Origin: Candidatus Pseudoruminococcus merdavium
Lineage (GTDB): Bacteria > Bacillota > Clostridia > Oscillospirales > Ruminococcaceae
Direction: 5' to 3'
Assembly (NCBI GenBank): GCA_904419745.1
Contig: CAJFSS010000002.1
Coordinates: 97,759 to 161,758 of the forward strand
Length of the DNA: 64,000 nucleotides
The stretch's first letter is position 1. Each line of letters opens with the position of its first letter. Made by a program: the position numbers and the translations under genes. Positions 8,947-18,265 of this stretch are shown piece after piece. The notes beneath the pieces are model-generated. The model saw only the letters and a program-made list of their open reading frames with translations. It was not told the origin of the DNA and ran no database searches.

Positions 8947-8978
8947 ATCCCGGCGGAAAAAACCGTCGGGATATTTTT
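8947..8978 (+). terminator. Intrinsic terminator after lipoprotein copy 1
   Basis: ATCCCGGCGG / CCGTCGGGAT stem (one mismatch, 6-A loop) followed by ATTTTT. Confidence 0.85.
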
Positions 8979-9100
8979 GACATGATATTGAAATAAATAG
9001 AAAAATATAGTAAACTAAAGAAAAATATAATAGTAAAAATAGATAAGAAAGAGGAGTGGAGATATCTTATCAGGAGACTTAAAAAGAAAGGATGAAACGT

Positions 9101-10468
9101 ATGAAAAAGAAGCTCTTCAGCCTTGTACTTGCCAGTGTTCTTTGCCTGAGCCTACTCACCGGGTGCCAACTGGGTTCCCGAACATCCAGTGTTCCAGAGG
9201 AAGAAGGGGCGGTTACAGCCTACGCTGTGGATTACGAAGCAATGGGAGAAGAATATTTGACACGTGATTTTTGGCCTGATCCTCAGTACTTTTTGAAAGA
9301 CTACAATTTGGGAGCTAATAGTGAAAAAGAAATAGAGATACAATATTTTCCCGATGCGACGGCGATGAACCAACAATTATCAACGGAGTTATTATCCGGA
9401 GGAGGACCGGACTTATTTGTGTTCCAAGAGGTAGATCTCCCCAATTTTTATAATTATGCAAATCAAGGCATTTTTGCCGATCTGGATCCATATTTCGAAA
9501 AAAGTGGATATAATAAAAGTCAGTTTCAAGAAGTTGTATTTGACTATGGCGTGGTAAATGGGACGCGTAGTTTTATCCCATTGGAATATGGAGTTCCAAT
9601 GTGTGTTACAACTCAAAATTTAGCAGAGAAATATGGGCTTGACAAAATTGGAGAAGAACTAAATTATCAAAACTATTATGAATTGCTTAGTGCAATCAAA
9701 GATATACAGCCGGAAATACACTGGTTTAATGAATTAGATTCCTTTTTTTATCGAATAATATCAGCCTTCATTGATGAAGAGAACAAACGTGGGCAGTTTA
9801 CCTCTTCATTGTTCCAAAAGTCTATTGAAGAGTATAAAGAGATGGCAAACAGTCAGGGCGGAGAAAAAGCAATGGCTATAAGATGGGAAACAGAATACAT
9901 AGAAGCACTGGTAAATGAAGAATTATTATTTCACAATGACCCAATGATGTCGGATAGACAACTATCGTATAGAATCGGTAAGTATTGGGCCGGACAAGAA
10001 GGAAAAGACAATCCTCTGCTGTTATATCCAGTCAAAGAGTATAATGGAGAGGATTACTATGCGTACGTAGGTAAGATGATTGCTATTAACGATAATTCAA
10101 ATCGGAAGAATAAGGCGTGGGAAGTGATTGAAAAAGCAATCTCTACCAGTTATCAAAATAATATCATGGGAGGGTCAAATCCCATAATAGGTAACCCTGT
10201 TAACCTAGAAGCACAGGATAGAAACAAAAAAGACTGGATGAATTCTGGCGGTGCATTCGGAAAAACAGGCAAAGAACAACTCATCAACCGGTATTATGAG
10301 CTGTTGAATTCTGTAACGAAATGCGATTGTCTGATGTACAATTCAATGTATGTACAGGAGGTATTCGATCCGTTGTACGTGGAGTATGAGAACGGGACAA
10401 AGACATTGGATGAATTTGTGAAGGAGTTGCAGAACAAGACGGGCCTGTATTTGAAAGAGCAAAACTGA
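9101..10468 (+). CDS. Extracellular solute-binding lipoprotein, copy 2 (paralogue)
   Basis: 455 residues with the same architecture as copy 1: signal peptide to LLTGC (C22), LSGGGPDLFVF, FADLDPYFE, YGVPMCVT, KNKAWEVIEKAIS. The centre uses noticeably more AT-rich codons than copy 1 and differs much more in protein sequence, while the 3' 180 bases differ at only about seven positions. This mosaic suggests gene conversion between the copies. ATG 9101 is chosen: AAAGG (9087-9091) is 9 bases upstream, whereas the ATG at 9092 abuts it. It has its own terminator, so it can be expressed separately from copy 1. Confidence 0.75.
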   Translation: MKKKLFSLVLASVLCLSLLTGCQLGSRTSSVPEEEGAVTAYAVDYEAMGEEYLTRDFWPDPQYFLKDYNLGANSEKEIEIQYFPDATAMNQQLSTELLSGGGPDLFVFQEVDLPNFYNYANQGIFADLDPYFEKSGYNKSQFQEVVFDYGVVNGTRSFIPLEYGVPMCVTTQNLAEKYGLDKIGEELNYQNYYELLSAIKDIQPEIHWFNELDSFFYRIISAFIDEENKRGQFTSSLFQKSIEEYKEMANSQGGEKAMAIRWETEYIEALVNEELLFHNDPMMSDRQLSYRIGKYWAGQEGKDNPLLLYPVKEYNGEDYYAYVGKMIAINDNSNRKNKAWEVIEKAISTSYQNNIMGGSNPIIGNPVNLEAQDRNKKDWMNSGGAFGKTGKEQLINRYYELLNSVTKCDCLMYNSMYVQEVFDPLYVEYENGTKTLDEFVKELQNKTGLYLKEQN

Positions 10469-10475
10469 ATTATAT

Positions 10476-10512
10476 AAAAAGGACCCACCAGCTATGTTGG
10501 TGGGTCCTTTTT
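10476..10512 (+). terminator. Intrinsic terminator after lipoprotein copy 2
   Basis: AAAAAGGACCCACCA / TGGTGGGTCCTTTTT, a perfect stem with a 7-base loop and T-run; symmetric, so it could also serve the leftward vanZ-like gene. Confidence 0.92.
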
Positions 10513-10629
10513 GATTCGCAGTATATATAATCTCATTCAAATCAGACAATTTTAGCGTGTAGAGATTCATAAATAAAATATTGACACAGTTCAGAATAGA
10601 TAGAGAAAAAGGACCTTGTAGATCATTGA

Positions 10630-11238
10630 TTATCGTTTCCCTTTTCCACCAAAAGCTCGATGCACCATCCGGTAAAGGGCATAAGCTGCCATGCACCCTA
10701 TTACATTTAGGATAATATCATCAATTTCAACCGTTCGAATGATTCTTCCCCCTAATATATTCCCCAGTAATTGCAGCAGTTCAATCCCAAGGGATGCAAA
10801 CAAACCAGTTAATACCATCTGAGCGGTACCAAAGCGCCGGTGGATAGCGGGAAGTAAAATGCCAAGAGGCATTAGTAAAACGAAGTTTCCCCCAACCAGC
10901 CGCCAAAATTCCCGATAATTATCGATCAGTACACAATTTTTAAGGATTTCCCAGGAGGAAGTAAAGGGGATGAACTGAATCCTATGGATAGCAAGTGCCG
11001 CACTCTCTGAGGAAAAATCCCATCCACCTGGCAAAATAATGGGAATTGTTAAAGAAACTAATGCCCCAAGATAAATATAGAGCAGCACATAAGAAAATTT
11101 TTGAAATAAGCTGTGCCGGCGATACGCACTCAAGCACAGGCAAAGGGCAAGGATTAGCCCGATGATCATTCCATCTGCAAGTGAGAGCGAGCAGTCGGCA
11201 AAGGTAAATACACTGCCGAAAGGGGTATACAGTGTCAC
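10630..11238 (-). CDS. VanZ-like family membrane protein
   Basis: About 202 residues with five or so membrane helices. It carries the VanZ-like pattern: NFVLLMPLGILLP, then SLGIELLQLLG, R...EIDDIILNVIG. VanZ gives low teicoplanin resistance in enterococci; most family members have no known role, so the name is a family label only. GTG 11238 is chosen because AAAGGAGG is 9 bases upstream; the ATG at 11247 touches the ribosome binding site. It stands alone on this strand. Confidence 0.75.
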   Translation of the reverse strand: MTLYTPFGSVFTFADCSLSLADGMIIGLILALCLCLSAYRRHSLFQKFSYVLLYIYLGALVSLTIPIILPGGWDFSSESAALAIHRIQFIPFTSSWEILKNCVLIDNYREFWRLVGGNFVLLMPLGILLPAIHRRFGTAQMVLTGLFASLGIELLQLLGNILGGRIIRTVEIDDIILNVIGCMAAYALYRMVHRAFGGKGKR

Positions 11239-11282
11239 AAGATCCATCCTCCTTTGGATATATGATTACAAAAGGATATCGT

Positions 11283-11315
11283 AAAAAATCCCCCGCCGGA
11301 AGGACGAGGGATTTT
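11283..11315 (-). terminator. Intrinsic terminator upstream of the vanZ-like gene and downstream of nadC
   Basis: Minus-strand stem AAAATCCC / GGGATTTT with a run of T after it, just past the nadC stop codon. Confidence 0.75.
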
Positions 11316-11336
11316 CCATTTCCTGACAATTCTATT

Positions 11337-12170
11337 CTATTTGATTCTCATGGAGATGTCAAACGCTTTTACAGAATGAGTAAGCGCTCCCATGGAAATA
11401 ATATCTACTCCGGTTTTGGCCACTTCGGCAAGGTTATCCAATGTAATGTTGCCGGAGGCTTCCAGACGGGCGCGGCCGTTTACATGCTTTACAGCTTTTT
11501 CCATCTGCTCACAGGTCATGTTGTCAAGCATAATTACATCTGCTTTGGCTTCCAAAGCCTGTTCAAGTTCTTCAAAATTACGCACTTCAACTTCAATTTT
11601 TAACAGATGTCCTACGCGTTTACGCAATGCCTGTACGGCTGGAATAATCCCGCCATAAGCGTCAATGTGATTGTCCTTCAGCATTGCTGCATCGGATAGG
11701 TTATAGCGATGATTGCGCCCGCCCCCAATCATAACGGCATATTTTTGAATAGGGCGAAGTCCAGGAAGTGTTTTCCTGGTTTCGGCAATACTGGCGTTGG
11801 TCCCCTCCGTCAGTTTGACACAGCGTCTGGTTGCAGTGGCGATTCCCGACATATGCTGAAGCAGGTTGAGGGAAGTCCGTTCTCCTTTGAGCAGGGCACG
11901 GGTTTTTCCTTTCATTGTAGCAATAATATCTCCCTTTGCAACCTCGTCGCCGTCCTGTTTGAATTTTTCAAAGCGCACAGTATCGTCCAACAGAGAAAAA
12001 ACGCGAAGGGCGATGTCCAATCCACATACAACGCCGGAATCTTTGGCAATATAATATGCTTCTGTTTCACTCGTCTCATCAATCAGATAGTCGGTTGTTA
12101 CATCCAGATAGTTGATGTCTTCGGTAATAGCAGTCTTAATTAAATCATCAATATAAAATTGGGTTAACAT
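11337..12170 (-). CDS. nadC: Nicotinate-nucleotide pyrophosphorylase (carboxylating)
   Basis: 277 residues, full length. Converts quinolinate and PRPP to nicotinate mononucleotide, the last dedicated step of de novo NAD synthesis. Typical segments are ERTSLNLLQHMSGIAT, ETRKTLPGLRPIQKYAV, GGGRNHRYNLSDAAMLKDNH and the C-terminal VDIISMGALTHS phosphate-binding loop. It overlaps the end of nadB by 7 bases, so the two are co-translated. Confidence 0.96.
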   Translation of the reverse strand: MLTQFYIDDLIKTAITEDINYLDVTTDYLIDETSETEAYYIAKDSGVVCGLDIALRVFSLLDDTVRFEKFKQDGDEVAKGDIIATMKGKTRALLKGERTSLNLLQHMSGIATATRRCVKLTEGTNASIAETRKTLPGLRPIQKYAVMIGGGRNHRYNLSDAAMLKDNHIDAYGGIIPAVQALRKRVGHLLKIEVEVRNFEELEQALEAKADVIMLDNMTCEQMEKAVKHVNGRARLEASGNITLDNLAEVAKTGVDIISMGALTHSVKAFDISMRIK

Positions 12171-13630
12171 TGGGTATCCAGTACCTCCTTTAGGATTATG
12201 GTCGCTATGGTAGCAAGGCTCCTCGCTTCAATATAATTTGGATCAAAAGCAATGTTTGCGGTATTTAAATGATGAAGAATTTCCCGTACTCGTTGATATC
12301 CAGCAGGGATTTGGCTGTACTGTGGGATGACAAAATAGGTTTCCTGCATGATGGAACGGATTTCCGTACGCAGACCTGTATCCAGTTGATTCGTCCTGGT
12401 TTCCGGATGAAAATCGGCCGGAGGAACGGGCGGATAGGAAAAAGTATTTAACTTTTGATTGATATCTTCCGCTGCGGCTTTGGAAAAGACGACTGCTTCT
12501 AAAAGGGAATTGGAGGCAAGCCGGTTGTGACCATGGACTCCTGTCCGGGAACATTCCCCAACAGCATATAGTCCATCGACCGTAGTCCTGGCATGCAGAT
12601 CCACTGCAATGCCACCCATCAGATAATGTTGACAGGGGAAAACCGGAATTTGATCTTTGGTCATGTCAAAGCCGGCCTCCAGAAGATGCTGATAAATCAT
12701 TGGGAAACGCCCACGGATATAATCCGGGTTTTCCCTTGTAATGTCAATATAAAATTCTTCACTGTGCAGGCGCTGAGATTCCAGTATGATAGCATGGGAT
12801 ACCACGTCTCGAGGGGCAAGTTCTCCCCGGGGATCATATTTGGAGACAAACCGTTCATGTTTGCAGTTGAGAAGCCAAGCCCCTTCACCTCTGACAGATT
12901 CAGAAATTAAAAACCGTTCACGGTCTTTGTGTGCAAAGGCGGTCGGGTGAAATTGTATCCAGCTGAGTTCCTGAATTTTTGCGCCCATGGCGTGTGCAAA
13001 GGCAATTCCATCCCCCGTAGCAATTGCTGAGTTTGTCGTATATTCATACACTCTGCCGATGCCGCCAGTTGCAAATACGGTAAACTGGGAAGTACCAAAC
13101 TGATGGCTACCATCCGGCTGTAACAGATCAAATGCAAACCCGCTGCCAGACTTGCTAATTTCGCATAGATAAGTGTATTCCAGTATTTCTATGTTTTTTT
13201 GCTGTTTGGCTGCACAAACCATTTTGTCAACTAGTTCCGCCCCGGTAGCATCCTTATGATGTAAAATACGGGGATGGGAGTGTCCGCCTTCCAATGTCAA
13301 ATGCTCCTTGCCATCTGCTGTTTTGTCAAAATCCACCCCATAGTGGATAAGCTGATGGATGGCTTGCGGACCAAAATGGACAAGCTTCGCAACAGCATTT
13401 GGATCGTTTTGGTATCCACCAGCAACAAAAGTATCATGGAAATGTTGCTGCGGAGAATCGCAGGAACGATCCCAGACCGAAGCAATCCCCCCCTGGGCAA
13501 GGGAACTGTTGGAGAGGGAGATATCTTTTTTACAGATGAGTAAAACAGAGAATTTTGGGTCAATAGAAAGCGCTGTATTCAGTCCGGACACCCCGCTTCC
13601 TACGACCAGGACGTCATAGTGTTTTTGCAA
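12164..13630 (-). CDS. nadB: L-aspartate oxidase
   Basis: 488 residues. FAD enzyme that oxidises L-aspartate to iminoaspartate, the substrate of NadA. The N-terminal dinucleotide motif is VVGSGVSGLNTAL; SLAQGGIASVW and the C-terminal SRTGVHGHNRLASNSLLEA are typical of the family. TTG start (codon at 13628-13630) with a GAGGCGGTG ribosome binding site about 9 bases upstream. nadA, which usually completes the operon, is not next to it and not in the window. Confidence 0.94.
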   Translation of the reverse strand: MQKHYDVLVVGSGVSGLNTALSIDPKFSVLLICKKDISLSNSSLAQGGIASVWDRSCDSPQQHFHDTFVAGGYQNDPNAVAKLVHFGPQAIHQLIHYGVDFDKTADGKEHLTLEGGHSHPRILHHKDATGAELVDKMVCAAKQQKNIEILEYTYLCEISKSGSGFAFDLLQPDGSHQFGTSQFTVFATGGIGRVYEYTTNSAIATGDGIAFAHAMGAKIQELSWIQFHPTAFAHKDRERFLISESVRGEGAWLLNCKHERFVSKYDPRGELAPRDVVSHAIILESQRLHSEEFYIDITRENPDYIRGRFPMIYQHLLEAGFDMTKDQIPVFPCQHYLMGGIAVDLHARTTVDGLYAVGECSRTGVHGHNRLASNSLLEAVVFSKAAAEDINQKLNTFSYPPVPPADFHPETRTNQLDTGLRTEIRSIMQETYFVIPQYSQIPAGYQRVREILHHLNTANIAFDPNYIEARSLATIATIILKEVLDTQC

Positions 13631-14003
13631 GTGTAATCACCGCCTCAAGAGGTTGTCCAAAAAAAGGGCAGCCATGAATCCGCCTGTTTTAAATGGCGGC
13701 AGAATCTTTGGGATTCCTTATTCATGCCGCATTCAGAAAAATAAGGAAGTAATCCCAAATCCTTAACTTACAGTTTACCATAAATTTGCTTTGCCTGCAC
13801 CAGAAAATCTGACGATTCTCCTCCCCATTCGTTGGAAGATTTGTCAGAGGGCTAACTTTTTGGACGGTAGGTGTGCGAAAGGTCTCAGCTTTTACTCTGT
13901 CCATCCCGCATGTGGCGATGGCAAAAAAACAGCGTCATCGCATGGTGGATGTGTTATAATTACTGTAATATGATTTTATTGACTAGAGGAGGCAAATGAA
14001 ACG
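13631..14003. other. Intergenic region upstream of nadB, with hairpins
   Basis: Two inverted repeats are visible: CCGCC/GGCGG (13680-13684 / 13695-13699) and a larger bulged hairpin GGGATT-CCTTAT / ATAAGG-AAGT-AATCCC (13710-13756). On the minus strand these would lie in the nadB leader and could be regulatory. On the plus strand TATAAT (13955-13960) is a candidate -10 box for the following gene, without a good -35. No gene seen. Confidence 0.5.
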
Positions 14004-14303
14004 ATGAGTATTACCATAAACATTTTGTACACAGGCACCAATGACAGTGCAAAGAAATTTGCGGAAGAAATGGTATCAACGGGAATTGTAGATTTGGTTC
14101 GTGCAGAGGAAGGAAATGAAAGATATGAATATTACTTCCCAATGGACGATACACAATCCGTACTGTTAATTGACCGATGGAAAGATCAGCAGGCATTGGA
14201 TTTACACCATCAATCGGAAATGATGGTACGCATTGCCGAATTGAGAAAAAAATATCATCTCAAAATGAAAGTGGAACGATATCAGGAGATTGATAAAATA
14301 TAA
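14004..14303 (+). CDS. Putative quinol monooxygenase / ABM-domain protein
   Basis: 99 residues, a single ferredoxin-like alpha/beta domain of the antibiotic biosynthesis monooxygenase (ABM, YgiN-like) family: ITINILYTG, GNERYEYYFP, SVLLIDRWKDQQALDLHHQS. Family members are cofactor-free monooxygenases or small ligand-binding proteins; the substrate here is unknown. GAGGAGG lies 11 bases before the ATG. No partner genes nearby. Confidence 0.7.
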   Translation: MSITINILYTGTNDSAKKFAEEMVSTGIVDLVRAEEGNERYEYYFPMDDTQSVLLIDRWKDQQALDLHHQSEMMVRIAELRKKYHLKMKVERYQEIDKI

Positions 14304-14572
14304 TTTTGTTGTACAATGCTGATCGCAGTTTCCTCCCAATCGGGAAAGAATAGGAAAGGAAGTTTTTTGCAGGAATTTTTCTGCGCGGGATATAACAGGC
14401 TTTCGACTGTAAAAAATGCAAAATGGTTTCCCATATGTCCGACGAAGATATTTTGATAAAAAAGAAGAGGGACGTAAAAAGAAACCCACAAAAACCCTGT
14501 TTTCAGACACATAGTACGGAGTTCCCCCGCATAGTAATAGGACAAAACCGATTCTTTGTTGGGGGGATTTAA

Positions 14573-14836
14573 GTGAAGGGACTTCCGGAAGAACGCGCCA
14601 TCGCGCTTGCCAATTATATCATAGAAAATAAATCCACGGTACGCTCGGCGGCAAAGCAGTTTCACATTTCCAAGTCAACGGTCCACAAGGATGTATCTGA
14701 CCGGTTAAAAAAACTCAATGCCAGTTTGTATGCGGACGTAAAAATTGTTTTGGATACCAATAAAGCACAGCGGCATATCCGGGGAGGATTGGCAACACAG
14801 CGAAAATATAAGCAGGAAAACCATCGGGAGGAATAA
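14573..14836 (+). CDS. spoIIID: Sporulation transcriptional regulator SpoIIID
   Basis: 87 residues, DNA-binding regulator of mother-cell genes under sigma-E and for the switch to sigma-K. The helix-turn-helix STVRSAAKQFHISKSTVHKD and the RHIRGGLATQRKYK tail are diagnostic for SpoIIID. GTG start with GGGGGG 6 bases upstream. Transcription likely ends at the strong hairpin about 140 bases downstream. Confidence 0.95.
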   Translation: MKGLPEERAIALANYIIENKSTVRSAAKQFHISKSTVHKDVSDRLKKLNASLYADVKIVLDTNKAQRHIRGGLATQRKYKQENHREE

Positions 14837-14974
14837 CAAGTCTGGAACTCAGAAAATCCTCCGAAGTCAATGGTATCGGATGTTGTATCACGGGAAAGGG
14901 TTCCCCCCTTGTGTAAAAAATTACAGTCCATGGGGTGCAATGACTACAGGAATGGCACAATTTATTCTACATTA

Positions 14975-15024
14975 TTAAAAACGCCTCTTCTTTGGCCATT
15001 CGTTCAAGGAAGAGGCGTTTTTAA
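14975..15024. terminator. Bidirectional terminator, spoIIID / rsm22-like
   Basis: 16-bp arms (TTAAAAACGCCTCTTC and its reverse complement), perfect, with A- and T-runs on both ends, between convergent genes. Confidence 0.9.
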
Positions 15025-15028
15025 TTTC

Positions 15029-15994
15029 CTATTCTGTCCATTCATCGCCGCAGTTAGATTTCCTGGCCTTTTTAAAAGCGGCCCCATCCCGCTTCCGGAT
15101 GATGGCCTGTTCCAAGCCGTTTTTTGTACAGAGTTCCAAAGTGATTTTCCCGGGTTCTATTTTTGGATGTCTTCTTATCCGCGCAATAGCGGGATGGGCT
15201 GGTTTTTTTACCAGGGCAAGATAGCAGAATTTTTCGTCTTCATAGGGAGCGTCCGCTCCCTTAAGCTGCCGGTGGAGTTTGCTCCTTGCAATCCGGCAGG
15301 TAAAATGACACCAATCGCCCTTGGCAATGGGACATGTCCCCTGTGTTGGACAGGGGGCGGCAAGATACGCCCCTTCGGCAAGAAGAAGGGATCGGAGTTC
15401 ATTCAGCTGTGCAAATCCTACGGGAGTCCCTGGTTCGATCAACAGAAGCATTTGATCGGCCGCATTCCAAAGTTTTTTAGCTGCAGCTTCCCTCTCTTGA
15501 GAGCCCATCTCGCCAAGCACATAGGAGGCGATGACCAAATCTGCACTATGAGGTACTGGATCTTTTACAAGGTCGCAGGATTTCCACACCGCCTGTTTGA
15601 GACTCTCTGGGCCTGCCTGCTGCATCAGGTGCCGTCCAAGTTTGCTCATAGCGTCTTCCCGTTCCAGACAGGTGACTTGATTAAGAGAAAGAAACTGCAC
15701 CGCCGAAAAGCATGCCGCCCCAGTACCGGCCCCTGCGTCGAGCAGGGAGGAAGGGGAAATTTCCGTACATGCAAGGGATACTTCCAGGGCCTTGCAAATA
15801 GCCCCGAATGTAGCCGGCATCCGGACAGCGGCATAGGCGGCGGCCTGGATATCTTCTGTCAGCAGCCGGCGCCCAGTTCCCGTCTGAAAACGATATCGTT
15901 CACTGAGTGCCTGTGCCTGGACGGTAAGCGTGTTTTGTTTTAACCCAGAAAGCGTTTGTTCCAACGCATAACGGAGATCGGAAGGGAATTCCAT
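15029..15994 (-). CDS. Rsm22-family small-subunit ribosome-associated methyltransferase-like protein
   Basis: 321 residues. A Rossmann SAM-binding fold with LLDAGAGTGAACFSA (motif I) and DLVIASYVLGEM, followed by a Cys cluster, CPTQGTCPIAKGDWCHFTC, that is typical of Rsm22 and probably binds an Fe-S cluster. Rsm22/mtRsm22 proteins assist small-subunit ribosome assembly and are thought to modify rRNA; activity of the bacterial members is not well defined. AAGGAG ribosome binding site. It starts 12 bases after proC, in one operon. Confidence 0.85.
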   Translation of the reverse strand: MEFPSDLRYALEQTLSGLKQNTLTVQAQALSERYRFQTGTGRRLLTEDIQAAAYAAVRMPATFGAICKALEVSLACTEISPSSLLDAGAGTGAACFSAVQFLSLNQVTCLEREDAMSKLGRHLMQQAGPESLKQAVWKSCDLVKDPVPHSADLVIASYVLGEMGSQEREAAAKKLWNAADQMLLLIEPGTPVGFAQLNELRSLLLAEGAYLAAPCPTQGTCPIAKGDWCHFTCRIARSKLHRQLKGADAPYEDEKFCYLALVKKPAHPAIARIRRHPKIEPGKITLELCTKNGLEQAIIRKRDGAAFKKARKSNCGDEWTE

Positions 15995-16006
15995 AAGAAA
16001 TACTCC

Positions 16007-16786
16007 TTATTTGTTCTCAATAGCGTCAATGGCGTCAATCACTGCGTGTCGAAATCCATTTTTCTCTAATGCGCTGACCCCGACAATGGTGGTCCCACCC
16101 GGAGAACATACGGCGTCTTTCATTTGACCCGGGTGGGCGTTGGTCGCAAGCTGGAGCTTTGCAGTACCGGCAAGCATCTGGCTGGCAAGTCGGTAGGAGA
16201 GCGCTCTTGGCAGGCCATGTTTTACTCCAGCGTCGGACAAAGCTTCCAAAAACATGGCGGCAAAGGCTGGGCCGCACCCTGCGACGGTTCCGGCAACGGA
16301 CAGCAGATGGGTTTCCACCGGCTGAACCAGTCCAATGTGGGAAAACAGATTGAAAAACACATCATATTCCTGCTGGGTTAGGGAATGGCGCTGTTCGCAG
16401 GCAATGATCCCTTCACAAATAGAAACCGGCGTGTTTGGAATGGTGCTGATATGGTGGACGCCTGCCGGCAGAAACTCTTCATAGCACTCAAAGGTCATTC
16501 CTGCTGCAACAGAAACAAGGATTTTCCCATTTAACTGATTAATATAAGGGGAGAGTACGTCTCTTACCTGGTAGGGTTTGACCGCAACAACCAGCATGTC
16601 GCTGCATTCAATGACCTCACCGGTGTCCCGGCAGGCATGAATCCCGCGGGCAGAGGTGTTTTTGCATAATTTTTCCCAGTTTTTTGCACTCGCATAGATC
16701 TGTTCGGATGAAAGGGCTTTTGCAGAAACAAGCCCGTCTGCTATCGCAGACGCCATATTGCCAAAACCGATAAATCCCAATTTCAA
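16007..16786 (-). CDS. proC: Pyrroline-5-carboxylate reductase
   Basis: 259 residues; last step of proline synthesis, reducing pyrroline-5-carboxylate with NAD(P)H. N-terminal dinucleotide motif GFIGFGNMASAIADG, then VAVKPYQV and the C-terminal signature DAVCSPGGTTIVGVSALE. TTG start with AAAGGAGG 8 bases upstream. proA and proB are not in the window. Confidence 0.95.
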   Translation of the reverse strand: MKLGFIGFGNMASAIADGLVSAKALSSEQIYASAKNWEKLCKNTSARGIHACRDTGEVIECSDMLVVAVKPYQVRDVLSPYINQLNGKILVSVAAGMTFECYEEFLPAGVHHISTIPNTPVSICEGIIACEQRHSLTQQEYDVFFNLFSHIGLVQPVETHLLSVAGTVAGCGPAFAAMFLEALSDAGVKHGLPRALSYRLASQMLAGTAKLQLATNAHPGQMKDAVCSPGGTTIVGVSALEKNGFRHAVIDAIDAIENK

Positions 16787-16884
16787 GGTAAAATCCTCCT
16801 TTTTCTCTTGTGGATTGTTATCCAGGTTCCTTTTCCATGCTGAAAAAGTCGGTTATTGGAAAATGAAATCCGGGTTTGAGAGGA

Positions 16885-16918
16885 AATCCAGCGGACAGGA
16901 TTTCCTGTCCGCTGGATT
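16885..16918. terminator. Strong hairpin after ychF without a T-run
   Basis: 16-bp perfect arms starting AATCCAGCGG with a 2-base loop, lying between the ychF stop and proC start on the minus strand. No T-run on either strand, so it may stop or stabilise the 3' end by another route. Confidence 0.6.
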
Positions 16919-16937
16919 ACACAAAGTCCATTCACAG

Positions 16938-18032
16938 TTATACATTAAAGCGGAATAGAACGATGTCTCCGTCTTGCATGACATATTCTTTTCCCTCCAG
17001 GCGGACAAGGCCTTTTTCCTTTGCCGCAGCCATACTGCCACAGGCCATGAGATCGTCAAAAGAAATTACTTCTGCACGGATAAAGCCCTTTTCAAAATCA
17101 GAATGGATTTTCCCGGCAGCCTGAGGGGCTTTGGTTCCTTTTTTAATGGTCCAAGCACGTACTTCCGGTTTACCTGCGGTCAGATAGGAAATCAGCCCAA
17201 GCAGGGAGTAACATTCTTTGATCAGGCGGTCAAGTCCGGATTCATGCAGGCCCAAATCCTCCAAGAACATTGCTTTGTCCTCTGCGGACATATCGGAGAT
17301 TTCCTCTTCCAGCTTGGCACAGATGGGCAGTACGCCCGCATGTTCTTCTGAGGCAATTTCCTCCACTTCTTTGACAAACCGGTTGTGTTCAATCCCGGAG
17401 GCAAAGTCCTCTTCCGACATATTGCATGCGTAGATGACCGGCTTGTTGGAAAGCAGAGGGGTGTCGGCAAGCATCTCTTTTTCCTCATCTGTAAAGGGAT
17501 AGGAGCGGGCAGACTTTCCTTCCTCCATAAATTCCTTAAGATTTTTTAGAAACTCCACTTCGGGTAGATATTTTTTGTCCCCTTTGGCAAGTTTGGCGGT
17601 GCGATCGATTTTTCTTTCCAGAATATCAATATCGGAGAAAATCAATTCCAGGTTAATGGTTTCAATGTCGCGCTTTGGACCAATTTCTCCATCTACATGG
17701 ATGATATTTGGGTCTTCAAAACAGCGGACTACATGGACAATGGCATCCACTTCACGGATGTTGGCAAGGAATTTGTTTCCTAGACCTTCCCCTTTGGAGG
17801 CCCCTTTCACCAGGCCCGCAATGTCGACAAATTCAATCACCGCAGGGGTGAATTTGTCCGGTTCATACATTTTTGCCAGAGCGTCAAGACGCTCGTCCGG
17901 GACAGTGACCATCCCGACATTTGGTTCGATAGTGCAGAAGGGGTAGTTTGCGGATTCCGCCCCTGCATTGGTGATGGCGTTAAACAGGGTACTTTTTCCC
18001 ACATTTGGCAGGCCCACAATTCCAAGTTTCAT
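16938..18032 (-). CDS. ychF: Redox-regulated ATPase YchF (Obg family)
   Basis: 364 residues, full length. P-loop GLPNVGKSTLFN, G3 motif DIAGLVKGASKGEGLGNKFL, the altered G4 (NMSE) that makes YchF prefer ATP, and a C-terminal TGS domain (KPEVRAWTIKKGTKAPQAAGKIHSDFEKGFIRAEV). It binds ribosomes and has roles in stress response. The ATG follows AAAGGATG, and a promoter lies about 60-90 bases upstream. Confidence 0.97.
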   Translation of the reverse strand: MKLGIVGLPNVGKSTLFNAITNAGAESANYPFCTIEPNVGMVTVPDERLDALAKMYEPDKFTPAVIEFVDIAGLVKGASKGEGLGNKFLANIREVDAIVHVVRCFEDPNIIHVDGEIGPKRDIETINLELIFSDIDILERKIDRTAKLAKGDKKYLPEVEFLKNLKEFMEEGKSARSYPFTDEEKEMLADTPLLSNKPVIYACNMSEEDFASGIEHNRFVKEVEEIASEEHAGVLPICAKLEEEISDMSAEDKAMFLEDLGLHESGLDRLIKECYSLLGLISYLTAGKPEVRAWTIKKGTKAPQAAGKIHSDFEKGFIRAEVISFDDLMACGSMAAAKEKGLVRLEGKEYVMQDGDIVLFRFNV

Positions 18033-18090
18033 CTATTGACATCCTTTCCAGAATCATTTCCGTTGATTGCCCAGTAGGCATATAAATTAT

Positions 18091-18119
18091 ATTATACTGT
18101 GAATTTTTGTATCCGTAAA
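18091..18119 (-). promoter_or_regulatory. Candidate promoter of ychF
   Basis: Minus strand: TTTACG (18114-18119), 17-base spacer, TATAAT (18091-18096). Confidence 0.6.
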
Positions 18120-18265
18120 GGGAGAAACCTGCAGAAAGTCAGGGGTTGTCGAAAAAAGGTTTATAAAATTTTAACCATTGGGATTCAAAATGCTTTATAA
18201 TAAAAACAGTATAGTGCTCATGATAGAGCCCAAGAGAACGAACACATTTTGGGGGGAAAACCAAT

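Noticed and set aside
14870..15943. Long open frame on the plus strand opposite the rsm22-like gene
   Set aside because: Antisense shadow: no ribosome binding site, no recognisable domain, and the minus strand encodes a clear Rsm22-type protein.
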